This document shows positions 1 to 7,487 of a stretch of DNA of 32,433 nucleotides, one piece after another. The stretch lies in assembly GCA_910585505.1 (NCBI GenBank), contig CAJUFF010000014.1:1-32433 (forward strand), in the 5' to 3' direction. The stretch is from an uncultured Ruminiclostridium sp. Its GTDB lineage: Bacteria > Bacillota > Clostridia > Oscillospirales > Ruminococcaceae. How positions within the stretch are numbered: position 1 is the first letter of the stretch; the number at the start of each line of letters is the position of its first letter. Both the position numbers and the translations under genes were made by a program. The notes under the pieces were generated by a model, which made no database searches, was not told the DNA's origin, and saw nothing but the letters and a program-made list of their open reading frames with translations.

Positions 1-181
1 TATTACTGGTAGAGATTGGATTTTATCGTGTTTTTAAATGGTTATTAGTATAACATGGTCGGATACCGAATCCTTTTACAGGTATATCGCTTCCTTTGAG
101 GATAAAGCCGAAATAATTGCCCCCGAAGAATACCGAAAGGAGTTTAAAAGCATTATCAAAAAAATGTACGACAAGTATTGA
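1..181 (+). pseudogene. C-terminal remnant of a WYL-domain (YafY-like) regulator
   Basis: The frame ending at the TGA at 179-181 encodes about 47 residues after a TAA at 35-37. Its pattern (a W..TE.FYRYIASF stretch, then DKAEII.PEE, then a basic helix ending KKMYDKY) resembles the extreme C-terminus of WYL-type transcription regulators. Upstream of the stop, a different frame (from base 3) reads EIGFYRVFKW, which looks like the preceding part of the same fold, so a frameshift near base 37-50 is plausible. The gene enters from the left edge, so only this tail is visible. WYL regulators often sit beside and control small-molecule-binding genes such as those downstream. Alternative: an intact short ORF from the ATG at 38. 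Confidence 0.4.
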
Positions 182-187
182 AAATGG

Positions 188-220
188 GACATACAGTTGT
201 CATATTAAAAGTGCTATAAT
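188..220 (+). promoter_or_regulatory. Promoter with dyad operator for the 254-3267 operon
   Basis: A perfect TATAAT lies at 215-220. The hexamer 17 bp upstream (192-197, TACAGT) is a poor -35. Exactly there lies a dyad, GACA-N6-TGTC, at 188-201. A good -10 with a weak -35 covered by a dyad suggests control by a regulator, plausibly the WYL protein whose tail precedes it. The operator role is inference. Confidence 0.5.
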
Positions 221-253
221 ACTGTTAAATCAAAAGAAAGGATATGGCACAAA

Positions 254-709
254 ATGACTTATGAAACCGTAAATTTAAAGGAAAAAACCGTGGTGGGTCT
301 TTCGGCTCGCACAAATAACTCTTCCCCGGAAATGGAAAAGATTATCGGAAGGCTGTGGCAAAAATTTTATTCGCCAGAAATTTACGCCAACATAAAAAAC
401 AGGGCGAACCAAAAAGCCTTGGGCATATACACCGATTATGACTCGGACGAAAACGGGGATTATACCGTTGCCGTTATGTGCGAGGTGACGGAAGTCTCGG
501 AATTGCCCCATGAAACGGAGGTAAGAAGGATTCCGGCCGGACAATACGCAAAATTTATTGTAAAAGGCAATATGCTGACGGCGGTTCGGGAATTCTGGCG
601 GGAGCTTTGGAATATGGATTTAAACCGCGCATTTGTATGCGATTTTGAGGAGTACCAGAACGCGGATCCGGAAAACGCGGAAATACATATGTACATCAGC
701 TTAAAATAA
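254..709 (+). CDS. GyrI-like / AraC effector-binding-domain protein
   Basis: This 151-residue protein is a single GyrI-like small-molecule-binding domain without a DNA-binding part. It opens with the characteristic strand VNLKEKTVVGLSAR, has a middle WQKFY...I..R helix and the LGIYTDYDSDENGDYTVAVMCEV strand region, and near the C-terminus an FEEY motif matching the conserved glutamate region of the pocket. In this superfamily the fold binds drugs (BmrR, Rob) or inhibits gyrase (SbmC/GyrI), and some stand-alone members hydrolyse cyclopropane-containing DNA alkylators. It starts 13 bp after the GAAAGG ribosome site and is first in a five-gene co-directional set, 19 bp before the ClbS-like gene. 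Substrate unknown. Confidence 0.8.
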   Translation: MTYETVNLKEKTVVGLSARTNNSSPEMEKIIGRLWQKFYSPEIYANIKNRANQKALGIYTDYDSDENGDYTVAVMCEVTEVSELPHETEVRRIPAGQYAKFIVKGNMLTAVREFWRELWNMDLNRAFVCDFEEYQNADPENAEIHMYISLK

Positions 710-728
710 AGAGAGGAAATTTACAACA

Positions 729-1271
729 ATGGGACGACCGGTTACAAAAAACGAGCTTTTATCCGCCGCCATGAGCGGTTATAAAACGATGAACGAAACA
801 ATAGAGGGGTTAAGCGAAAAAGAGATGTCGGAGCCATTCGACTTTTCGGAAGATGAGAAAAAGAAGGAAGCTCATTGGAAAAGAGACAAAAACGTGCGGG
901 ATATACTGATCCATTTGTACGAATGGCACATGCTTCTCATAAACTGGATTGCCGCCAATGAAAAAGGTGAAAACACGCCCTTTCTGCCCAAACCCTACAA
1001 CTGGAAAACCTACGGCGAAATGAACGTAAAGCTTTGGGAAAAGCACCAAGAGACAAGCCTTGAGAACGCAAAGCAAATGCTATCGGAATCTCACGCAGAG
1101 GTAATGAAGCTTGCGGAAAAATTCTCCGAAACCGATCTGTTCACAAAGGGCGCGTTCAAATGGACGGGTACAAGCACCTTAGGCTCCTATTTCATAAGCA
1201 ATACGTCGAGTCATTACAATTGGGCGGTCAAGAAGCTTAAGGCGCATATTAAAAACTGCCATGCAAAATAA
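729..1271 (+). CDS. ClbS/DfsB family four-helix protein
   Basis: A 180-residue protein of the ClbS/DfsB (DUF1706) family. Visible hallmarks are the N-terminal KNELLSAAMSGY helix, the RDILIHLYEWHMLLINWI helix, the KPYNWKTYGEMN segment and the C-terminal SSHYNWAVKKLKAH helix. The length matches the family. ClbS protects colibactin producers by hydrolysing the electrophilic cyclopropane of colibactin; most homologues are uncharacterised, and the fold is DinB-like. It is preceded by a GAGAGGAAA ribosome site and lies between the GyrI-like gene and the DUF3795-GNAT gene, so it is almost certainly cotranscribed with them. Family assignment is solid; activity on any given toxin is inference. Confidence 0.8.
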   Translation: MGRPVTKNELLSAAMSGYKTMNETIEGLSEKEMSEPFDFSEDEKKKEAHWKRDKNVRDILIHLYEWHMLLINWIAANEKGENTPFLPKPYNWKTYGEMNVKLWEKHQETSLENAKQMLSESHAEVMKLAEKFSETDLFTKGAFKWTGTSTLGSYFISNTSSHYNWAVKKLKAHIKNCHAK

Positions 1272-1284
1272 AACAGAGGGAGCT

Positions 1285-2163
1285 ATGGAATATAATTTTG
1301 ATACAATAACCCCATGCGGCGGCGACTGCTCGGACTGTGAGCACTTTCTGAGCAAGGAATGTCTCGGATGCCTGAAGAACGAGGGAAGTCGGATCAAGCT
1401 TTGGGGAAGCGAATGCCTTATATACGCCTGCTGCAAAAAGCACAAGGTTAGATTCTGCGGCTTGTGCGGTGAATTTCCCTGTAAGGAATCCGACAGAATA
1501 ACGGAATGGGATAAGGACAACGTGAACAGGCAAAGACATATGGCGGAAGCTTACGACAAAAGATGTGAAACAACGAATGTCTATAAATGCTGCCCTAAAT
1601 TTGAAAACGGAGATTTCCTTATCCGCCGCACCGAAATGAGCGATAAGGAGGATTTGCTGAGAGTCTATTCAGACCCGAAGGCGGCGCCTTTTTTCAATTC
1701 CGATAACTGTCACGGGGACGACTTTTATTACACCACCCTTGAGAGGATGGAAGAGGCCTTGTTATTTTGGGAACAGTCATATCTTGGAGGCTGGTTCGTA
1801 CGCTTTTCCGTTATTGAAAAAAACGAGGGAAAAGCGGTGGGCACCGTTGAACTGTTCAGGCGCGGATCCGATAACACCGAGGACGATAGCGGCAATGGAG
1901 ACTCCTATAACGGCTGCGGCATTTTAAGGCTTGATCTTAGAAGCGATTATGAAATAGAAGAGGTTGTTCTTAACATACTTTCCCTTATCATTCCCCCTTC
2001 CTATGAACTGTTCGGCTGTAAAACAATCGCCACCAAGGCGATAAAAGAAGCGGAGCAAAGAATAAGAGCGCTGAAAAAATACGGCTTCCGAGAAAGCTCC
2101 AGTAAGCTGAAGGGCGAGGACGGAAAGGAATATTCCGATTATTTTTCAGTAACCGAAGGTTAA
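1285..2163 (+). CDS. DUF3795 cysteine-rich domain fused to GNAT-like domain
   Basis: About 292 residues from the ATG at 1285, chosen because GAGGGAG lies just upstream; an ATG at 1261 in the same frame would overlap the previous stop by 11 bp. Residues about 1-95 are rich in cysteines (CGGDCSDC, CLGCL, CC, CGLCGEFPCK), typical of DUF3795, a presumed metal-binding module. The rest, from about residue 110 (a FLIRRTEMSDKEDLLRVYSDP start and later KAVGTVELF), resembles a GNAT acetyltransferase, ending with an ALKKYGFRESS motif as in RimJ/RimL-like enzymes. The acetyl-CoA loop is not sharply recognisable, so the GNAT part may be divergent. It is the third gene of the operon, 15 bp before the next start. 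Function unknown. Confidence 0.7.
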   Translation: MEYNFDTITPCGGDCSDCEHFLSKECLGCLKNEGSRIKLWGSECLIYACCKKHKVRFCGLCGEFPCKESDRITEWDKDNVNRQRHMAEAYDKRCETTNVYKCCPKFENGDFLIRRTEMSDKEDLLRVYSDPKAAPFFNSDNCHGDDFYYTTLERMEEALLFWEQSYLGGWFVRFSVIEKNEGKAVGTVELFRRGSDNTEDDSGNGDSYNGCGILRLDLRSDYEIEEVVLNILSLIIPPSYELFGCKTIATKAIKEAEQRIRALKKYGFRESSSKLKGEDGKEYSDYFSVTEG

Positions 2164-2178
2164 AATTAAGGAAGCAAT

Positions 2179-2628
2179 ATGAACGAAAATGAAATTCTGA
2201 ACCGCTGCCTTGAAACTCTTGAAGGTGCGGTTTTGGTAAACAGTTGGGGGGAACAAGGGTTATTTTACAATCCCGAAAGGCTTCTGAAACGCGGAGTTTA
2301 TATCTTGACCGTGAAAAATAAGGACGGAGAAAACGATAAAGGCTCCCGACTTGACCGAGATGGCATATACCGTTTAAATTTAGGCGTTCGTAAAAAAACC
2401 TATGAAAAATATTTCGGCTGCCTGCCGAAGCGTCCCGCCAAAGGAAAAACGGCCGATACAGGCTATGACTATACCGAAACCGATAAAATAATTCCCCATC
2501 CCGTTTACGCGTGGATGGGGTGGATATGCGTTTTGAATCCTTCGGAAAAGACTTTTGAGGAATTGAAGCCGCTTATATCGGAAGCCTATGAATACGCGAA
2601 GGAAAAATACTCAAAAAGAAAGCGTTAA
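2179..2628 (+). CDS. DUF6194-like protein
   Basis: A 149-residue protein that looks like the DUF6194 family: an N-terminal helix followed by a GLFYNPERLLKRGVYILTVK strand-rich part, an LNLGV stretch, and the characteristic HPVYAWMGWICVLNPS motif near residues 112-127, ending in a helix with basic residues. No catalytic motif is recognised. The fold is thought to resemble MmcQ/YjbR-like small proteins, which I infer rather than see. The ribosome site AAGGAAG lies 6 bp before the ATG. It is the fourth gene of the set, and the next start comes 3 bp after its stop, which implies translational coupling. Confidence 0.6.
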   Translation: MNENEILNRCLETLEGAVLVNSWGEQGLFYNPERLLKRGVYILTVKNKDGENDKGSRLDRDGIYRLNLGVRKKTYEKYFGCLPKRPAKGKTADTGYDYTETDKIIPHPVYAWMGWICVLNPSEKTFEELKPLISEAYEYAKEKYSKRKR

Positions 2629-2631
2629 AAT

Positions 2632-3267
2632 ATGAAAAAGCTTGATTATAAAAAGGAATACAAGGATCTGTACCAACCAAAAAGGGCGCCATCCATAATA
2701 GAGGTGCCCGAAATGATATTCATAGCGGTTGACGGAAGCGGTAATCCGAACACATCCCCCGAATATAAAGCGGCTATGGAAATGCTTTACGGTTTGTCCT
2801 TCACCATTAAAATGTCCAAAATGAACAACACTCAGCCCGAAGGGTATTTTGAATATACGGTGCCGCCTCTTGAAGGATTATGGTACGGCAGCGAAGTTGA
2901 TTTTGACGGACTCAACGTTACCGATAAGGACAAATTCCGCTGGATATCCATGATACGCCAGCCCGAATTTGTCACCGAGGAGGTCTTTAAATGGGCAATG
3001 GATACGCTTTCCGCCAAAAAACCGGAACTTGACCTCAGCAAAGCGAGATATATGAGGTATACCGAAGGTCTTTGCGTTCAGATAATGCACATTGGCTCCT
3101 ATGACAAAGAAGCGGAAAGCATACTTAAGCTGAAAAGCTTTGCTTCGGAGAAAGGGTATAAAGAGGATTTTTCGCAGGGAAGATATCACCATGAAATCTA
3201 TCTGTCCGATCCGAGAAGGTGCGCGGTGGAAAGGCTTAAAACGGTTATAAGACATCCCATATCATAA
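2632..3267 (+). CDS. GyrI-like domain protein (COG4832-like, larger type)
   Basis: A 211-residue protein of the second, larger GyrI-like type. It starts KKLDYKKEYKDLYQP, then has the family-typical PEMIFIAVDGSGNPN strand, an EYKAAMEMLYGLSFTIKM helix, a PPLEGLWYG motif and C-terminal QGRYHHEIYLSDPRR with the conserved E.Y region. Proteins of this group are stand-alone ligand-binding domains, and some GyrI-like proteins are cyclopropyl hydrolases. It closes the five-gene operon and converges on the lipoprotein gene ending at 3273, with no room for a separate terminator. It shares fold but little sequence with the protein at 254-709, so it is not a recent duplicate. Confidence 0.8.
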   Translation: MKKLDYKKEYKDLYQPKRAPSIIEVPEMIFIAVDGSGNPNTSPEYKAAMEMLYGLSFTIKMSKMNNTQPEGYFEYTVPPLEGLWYGSEVDFDGLNVTDKDKFRWISMIRQPEFVTEEVFKWAMDTLSAKKPELDLSKARYMRYTEGLCVQIMHIGSYDKEAESILKLKSFASEKGYKEDFSQGRYHHEIYLSDPRRCAVERLKTVIRHPIS

Positions 3268-3272
3268 AATGA

Positions 3273-5339
3273 TTATTCGTTTAAATAAGCGGAAAGCTTT
3301 CTGTCCGCTTCGGCAATAAATTCTTCAAGGTCAATTCCGTCGCTTACATATTTTTCAAAATCTCCCCTGTATATTTCCCAGGGCACCGAAAAGGCAATTT
3401 CGCTGTTTTCATATACGTTATAAAGGCTTTGAGTGTAGCCGTCCTCGTCATATGTGCTTTTGTCCTTAAGGCTAAAGCTGTTTTTCTTTCCCGCAAAGCG
3501 CGCCGTGCTTTTCTCAATGAAAAGCAGCGTTTCCGCCAGATGTTCGGAGTTGGGATTGACGCAGACGAATTTGCAGACAGCGTCATTTTTTCCGCTGGCA
3601 GTGGGCAGGGAGGCGGCAAGAAGATTTTCGTCTCCCGTAAGCTCCTGCTGACTTGACAAAACGTCTGTTACGGAAAAAAGCGCGTTATCGTAAATTTCCT
3701 CATAGAGAAAACTTCCGGGGAGTCCTCTTCCTATTTTTGCGGTGATATTATGGTTGTAAAAGGCTGTTTGTACATCGCAGACATTATTCAGCAGTTTGGA
3801 TCCGTAATTATCCTTTAACAATTTCGCAATTGTGCGAAATTGTTCCGTATCGAATTTTCCGTACTCGGATAAGTAGGAATTAAAAAATGAGTATAAAACA
3901 CAGTATTTAGGGCAGCTAAAGTATTCGGATATATCGGCTGCCTTTCCTGTTTCCTCAAAAAATGCTTTAAAATCGGAAGGAAAGGTAATACCGCTTTCGG
4001 CGCAGTTTTTTTCATTGTATATAACGGCGGGCACATTTACGGACACGGGCAGCATACGTATATCGCCGTTTTCATCGGTAACCGCTTCTTTTATGAAAGG
4101 GAAACAGCCGTCTATGTATTCCTTTACCCCGGGAATATCGTTAAGGGGGTAAAAGGCGCCCTTATTCTTTATATCGGAGGCGTAGCTTTCTCTTGAGCTC
4201 ATAAGTGCAAGATCATAGCTCTTGTCCAGCGAGAGAACTGTAAGAGCAAAGCTGTCCGCAGCAAGCTGATCGGTTTTTACCTGAAATCCGCAGCTAAACA
4301 GGGCGTCGTTGGAAAGCTCCGTTGAAGAAGTTATCACTTTTATGGGAGGAGTGGATGTGCTGACGTCGGCGAGATATTTATAAACATTTCCGCTTATTCC
4401 CACAACGCTGTCCGAGGCCTGAACAGCGAGATAATTTCCTTCGGCGGAAAAATCGCTTATCCAGAGTCCGTCGTCCACCTGTATTATACCGCTTTCGCTG
4501 TCCGCTCCGCTGAAAGACAAAGTTCCGTTGTAGGTATCGGATAATCCGCGAAATACAAAATCCAGTTCATCATTTATTATTTCAAAGTTGCTTATTGTGC
4601 CAATCTTATTTGTATAACACAAAACCTTATTATCCGCGTAATCCAGGAAGCAGTAGCCTTTATTCTGCTCATAGGCGTATACTATCACCCGTCCGTTTCT
4701 TTCGGAAAAGCATTCCGGATAAGGAATACCGCTGACGGTATTATTACCCGTATTTAAATTGTAACAGCCGATTACCGCTCCTTCATAATCAAATATTATC
4801 GGTTCGCCTCCTTCGGTAACAATGCTGTCACTGAATGCGTCAAATTCGCTTTTTATTCCCAACCAGTATATACTGTCTCCAACCGCTCTTATTTTAGTTA
4901 CACGGGAAACTCCTTCAAAATCAAACACCTCCTCGGATTCTCCCGTTTTTGTATCGGAGGAATACAAAACCATACGTCCGGCATATTCTCCCGCCTCTTC
5001 CGACGTACTTTCCGTCACCGTATATATTTTTCCGTCGGCGATATCCCAGCAGTTCATTCCATAGACGCCCTTTAAGACCAACTCTCTTGTTTTCTTTCCG
5101 GTATCGTCAAATACCAGAACCTGCTCACCCTCCGGCATTTCCTCCGAATCGGAATAATCCATCTTAAAGGGCATTGCATACAGTTCGCCTTCATATAAAT
5201 TTATTCTGAACGAATCGTTTATATCATATTCAAGGCGCTTTTCACCGTATATTTTTTCCGCGTCGGCGGAGGAATCGGCACAGGCCGTCCCGCTCACTGA
5301 AAGTATTAGCGCAAGTAAAACGCATTTTATTTTTTTCAA
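3273..5339 (-). CDS. Lipoprotein: propeller-like N-terminus with solute-binding-like C-terminus
   Basis: A 688-residue predicted secreted protein. The N-terminus MKKIKCVLLALILSVSGTAC is a signal peptide with an imperfect lipobox (GTAC rather than the usual L-x-x-C), so membrane anchoring is likely but not certain. Residues about 30-330 are repeated beta-strand units with aromatic and glycine residues, as in six-bladed propeller or DUF5050 proteins. Residues about 340-680 look like an extracellular solute-binding protein: FYPLNDIPGVKEYIDG, then MLPVSVNVPAVIYNEKN and a late SVPWEIYRGDFEKYVSDGI segment, as in sugar-binding proteins of ABC importers. No permease or ATPase gene is nearby. It follows the 402-residue lipoprotein by 3 bp and is surely cotranscribed. 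Ligand unknown. Confidence 0.65.
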   Translation of the reverse strand: MKKIKCVLLALILSVSGTACADSSADAEKIYGEKRLEYDINDSFRINLYEGELYAMPFKMDYSDSEEMPEGEQVLVFDDTGKKTRELVLKGVYGMNCWDIADGKIYTVTESTSEEAGEYAGRMVLYSSDTKTGESEEVFDFEGVSRVTKIRAVGDSIYWLGIKSEFDAFSDSIVTEGGEPIIFDYEGAVIGCYNLNTGNNTVSGIPYPECFSERNGRVIVYAYEQNKGYCFLDYADNKVLCYTNKIGTISNFEIINDELDFVFRGLSDTYNGTLSFSGADSESGIIQVDDGLWISDFSAEGNYLAVQASDSVVGISGNVYKYLADVSTSTPPIKVITSSTELSNDALFSCGFQVKTDQLAADSFALTVLSLDKSYDLALMSSRESYASDIKNKGAFYPLNDIPGVKEYIDGCFPFIKEAVTDENGDIRMLPVSVNVPAVIYNEKNCAESGITFPSDFKAFFEETGKAADISEYFSCPKYCVLYSFFNSYLSEYGKFDTEQFRTIAKLLKDNYGSKLLNNVCDVQTAFYNHNITAKIGRGLPGSFLYEEIYDNALFSVTDVLSSQQELTGDENLLAASLPTASGKNDAVCKFVCVNPNSEHLAETLLFIEKSTARFAGKKNSFSLKDKSTYDEDGYTQSLYNVYENSEIAFSVPWEIYRGDFEKYVSDGIDLEEFIAEADRKLSAYLNE

Positions 5340-5342
5340 AAT

Positions 5343-6551
5343 TTAATCTTCCTTTTCTCCTATAATACTTATTGATATAAGCTCCGCAATCTCACCGGAA
5401 ACTATCTGCATAAACAGCTCGTCGTCCGACACGTCATACTCTTTTATTTCCATCTTGGCAAAATAGTGCATGTCATCGCTGTCGCAGGGACGTACAAGAG
5501 CATAAAGCGTTTGTCCGTTGCTGTACAGACGGCAGGGGGTATATACCTTCATATCTTCATACCAACCTATGGTGATTTTTTTACCGTTGATTATCATAAG
5601 CTTGGTTTTTCCGTCTTTTCTGCGGTATACATCATTTCCCCAAGTAGTGTTATCTTCAAGAAAAAATTCTTCGTCGCCTACAAACGCATTGCACTTAGAG
5701 CCTGTGAATTTACTTTCTCCCGTTCGCAGATCCAATGAGCGATAGCGTTGGTCGCTGTCATCGCAATAATAAAAAACTCCGTTATGTATAAAGTCGCCTT
5801 TAAAGTCGCAATTTTCCAAAATACAAATTTTCTCTTCCTCGCTTTGAAGGAAGTAATCCCAATACTTTCCCGTTTTGCTTGACTCTCTTGTAATTGCGTA
5901 ATCGTCTAAAAAGTAAACGCCTTTTCCTTGGTACAGACGCTCTTCCTCGCCGTTTTCAGGATCTACCCTGTACACGTAATAAATATCCTCGTCTTCTTTT
6001 TTTGCATAAAATATCCCGTATTCGTTAACCCTTAAGTCATAGCCTTTATCATTGCTTATTTGTGTAATCTCTCCGCTTTCGACGTCATATCTGAATATTA
6101 CTCCTTTGGGGTTTTCATATACGCTGTAGTTTGAAGCCGACAAAAAATAAACGCTTCCGTCATAATAATTTAAGGAATGACTCCTTCCGTCGGTGATACG
6201 TACTGCGTTTTCACCGTCGTATGAGTAAAGCCGCCAGTTATCATCGGGATTTGAAAAATAAATCATGTCGCTGTCATCACTGCCGCAAAAAATTCCGAGT
6301 ACGTTGGTTTTGCTGCTTGCGGTGGAAAGAGAAAGCGCTTTTTCGGAAAGCTCTATTCCCGTGAATGGCGGATAGGTGCTGTTTTGTGCGTTTTCCGCTT
6401 CGGGTTTGCTTTTTATTGTTTGAGAAAGCTCTTTTTGTTCGGTTTGGGTTGGAGATGATTCTGTGGAATCATCTTGTGTTAATGTTGTTTCGGCACATGA
6501 TGTTAAAATCATAGCGCATATTAAAAACAAGGTCATCGCTTTTTTTCTCAT
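5343..6551 (-). CDS. DUF5050-like propeller lipoprotein
   Basis: A 402-residue lipoprotein. The signal peptide MRKKAMTLFLICAMILTSC carries a good lipobox (LTSC), with the cysteine at residue 19. A Ser/Thr/Gln-rich linker to about residue 65 is followed by strand repeats with the pattern YFS...WRLYSYDGEN, YFLSASN..., IFRYDVESGEITQIS, GIFYAKKEDEDIYYVYRVD and FYYCDD...YRSLDLRTGES, typical of DUF5050-type beta-propellers. No enzyme motif is seen. The ribosome site is GAAAGGAAAA. It is first of a two-gene unit with the larger lipoprotein. Its upstream region is occupied by a 176-bp repeat, and I see no clear promoter between the repeat and the start. Role unknown; ligand sensing or binding at the surface is a guess. 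Confidence 0.7.
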   Translation of the reverse strand: MRKKAMTLFLICAMILTSCAETTLTQDDSTESSPTQTEQKELSQTIKSKPEAENAQNSTYPPFTGIELSEKALSLSTASSKTNVLGIFCGSDDSDMIYFSNPDDNWRLYSYDGENAVRITDGRSHSLNYYDGSVYFLSASNYSVYENPKGVIFRYDVESGEITQISNDKGYDLRVNEYGIFYAKKEDEDIYYVYRVDPENGEEERLYQGKGVYFLDDYAITRESSKTGKYWDYFLQSEEEKICILENCDFKGDFIHNGVFYYCDDSDQRYRSLDLRTGESKFTGSKCNAFVGDEEFFLEDNTTWGNDVYRRKDGKTKLMIINGKKITIGWYEDMKVYTPCRLYSNGQTLYALVRPCDSDDMHYFAKMEIKEYDVSDDELFMQIVSGEIAELISISIIGEKED

Positions 6552-6582
6552 TTTGTTTTCCTTTCACTAAAAGCAAAATGTA

Positions 6583-6762
6583 TTAAGGCAACACCGCACA
6601 ATGATTGTGTGTGGATTGCGCCGTCAGATTTTTCGTCAGCTTGTATAAATCCGACGCAGGAATACCGGCGTATTTCAAGGAGGATTTGTGCAAGATGACG
6701 GAAAATATGCAAGCAAGCCGCACGCAAAGCCGTCAGGCGGTCATTGCGCGGTGTTGCCTTAA
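6583..6762. repeat. MITE-like repeat, family A, full copy 1
   Basis: A 176-bp core (6585-6760) is bounded by terminal inverted repeats: AAGGCAACACCGCACAATGA on the left and its near-perfect complement, ending GCGCGGTGTTGCCTT, on the right. It is flanked by TTA/TAA and an apparent TA duplication (6581-6582 and 6763-6764). A second 176-bp copy in opposite orientation lies at 15869-16044, sharing the internal block GACGCAGGAATAC.GGCGTATTTCAAGGAG. It contains no gene. It lies directly upstream of the lipoprotein pair. Confidence 0.8.
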
Positions 6763-6764
6763 TA

Positions 6765-6816
6765 TGTATATTATTAGGACTTGACGAAAATCAAGTCCTT
6801 ATAATATACATTTTTT
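6765..6816 (+). terminator. Long hairpin with U-tract
   Basis: A 20-bp stem with one mismatch (6765-6784 with 6791-6810, core TAGGACTTGA/TCAAGTCCT) encloses a 6-base loop and is followed by six T on the + strand. On the - strand the T-tract is absent, but the hairpin sits just past the end of the small secreted protein gene (stop at 6837), so it probably acts for that gene too. Confidence 0.6.
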
Positions 6817-6836
6817 GGGTTTTATTCAAAAAGCGA

Positions 6837-7175
6837 TTATACATGGCTAAGAGTATGTGTTGTATGTTCTTCTCTCCGACTTCTCAACACCGCACCGCAA
6901 TTTCGGCATACGGTTTTATACTCCAGTATGTCCGTAATAATCATACACTTCTTTCCGCCAACCCAGTGCGAGGAAGTTTTGGTATCCACATATTGAGGTC
7001 CTGTCTCTGCTGCTGACGAATGAGAACACGCCCTTGCGTCAATCGAAAAAATTTCTTCCCCCCCTGTGCTCAACGCGGTTGAAGGCTGTACGCTTTCCTC
7101 CGCATACACTGACATACTTGCCGCTATCGCAAGCGCCGCTGCCGCTGAAATAAGTTTTGTCATGAAATTTTTCAT
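6837..7175 (-). CDS. Small secreted hypothetical protein
   Basis: A 112-residue protein with a clear Sec signal peptide (basic MKNFMTK, hydrophobic AAAALAIAASMSVY, cleavage near AYA/E-like VYA-EE at residue 25). The mature part is about 87 residues with HWVGGKKCMIITDILEYKTVCRN and a CRNCGAVL motif; the cysteine pair and histidines could bind metal or form a disulfide. The C-terminus is His/Thr-rich. The ribosome site AGGAGAA lies 6 bp before the ATG, and a perfect promoter lies upstream, so it is a genuine monocistronic gene. I do not recognise the family. Confidence 0.65.
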   Translation of the reverse strand: MKNFMTKLISAAAALAIAASMSVYAEESVQPSTALSTGGEEIFSIDARACSHSSAAETGPQYVDTKTSSHWVGGKKCMIITDILEYKTVCRNCGAVLRSRREEHTTHTLSHV

Positions 7176-7224
7176 TCTAAATTCTCCTGTAATAATTTTT
7201 TGTTTAGATAATGCTCTAATTAAG

Positions 7225-7253
7225 ATATTAACACAATCAAATCAACATGTCAA
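7225..7253 (-). promoter_or_regulatory. Sigma-A promoter of the small secreted protein gene
   Basis: On the - strand: TTGACA (7253-7248), a 17-bp spacer, TAATAT (7230-7225). It lies about 50 bp upstream of the ATG at 7175. Confidence 0.75.
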
Positions 7254-7410
7254 GCGTTTTTTCAATAATTTTTATCTTTTTCATCTAAACAATGTAAAAC
7301 CTGTTAAAATTATACAAACCAGCCAATAAGTTTTTGTTGTAAATAAAATGAAGTTTTAAATTAACATAAGATCTGCTATCTATATGTTTCAATATGCCGT
7401 AAAATATTAA

Positions 7411-7440
7411 GAAGCGGCGAATTTGCCGCTTCGTTTTTAT
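7411..7440. terminator. Terminator downstream of trmD
   Basis: Perfect 8-bp stem GAAGCGGC/GCCGCTTC (7411-7418, 7425-7432) with a 6-base loop. The + strand continues GTTTTTAT; the - strand continues TTAATATTTT, so it can serve trmD, which ends at 7488 on the - strand. The rest of 7254-7487 is AT-rich and shows nothing else I can support. Confidence 0.6.
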
Positions 7441-7487
7441 AACAATTCACAATAAATTTATATATACTTCGGTTAGAAATTATCATT

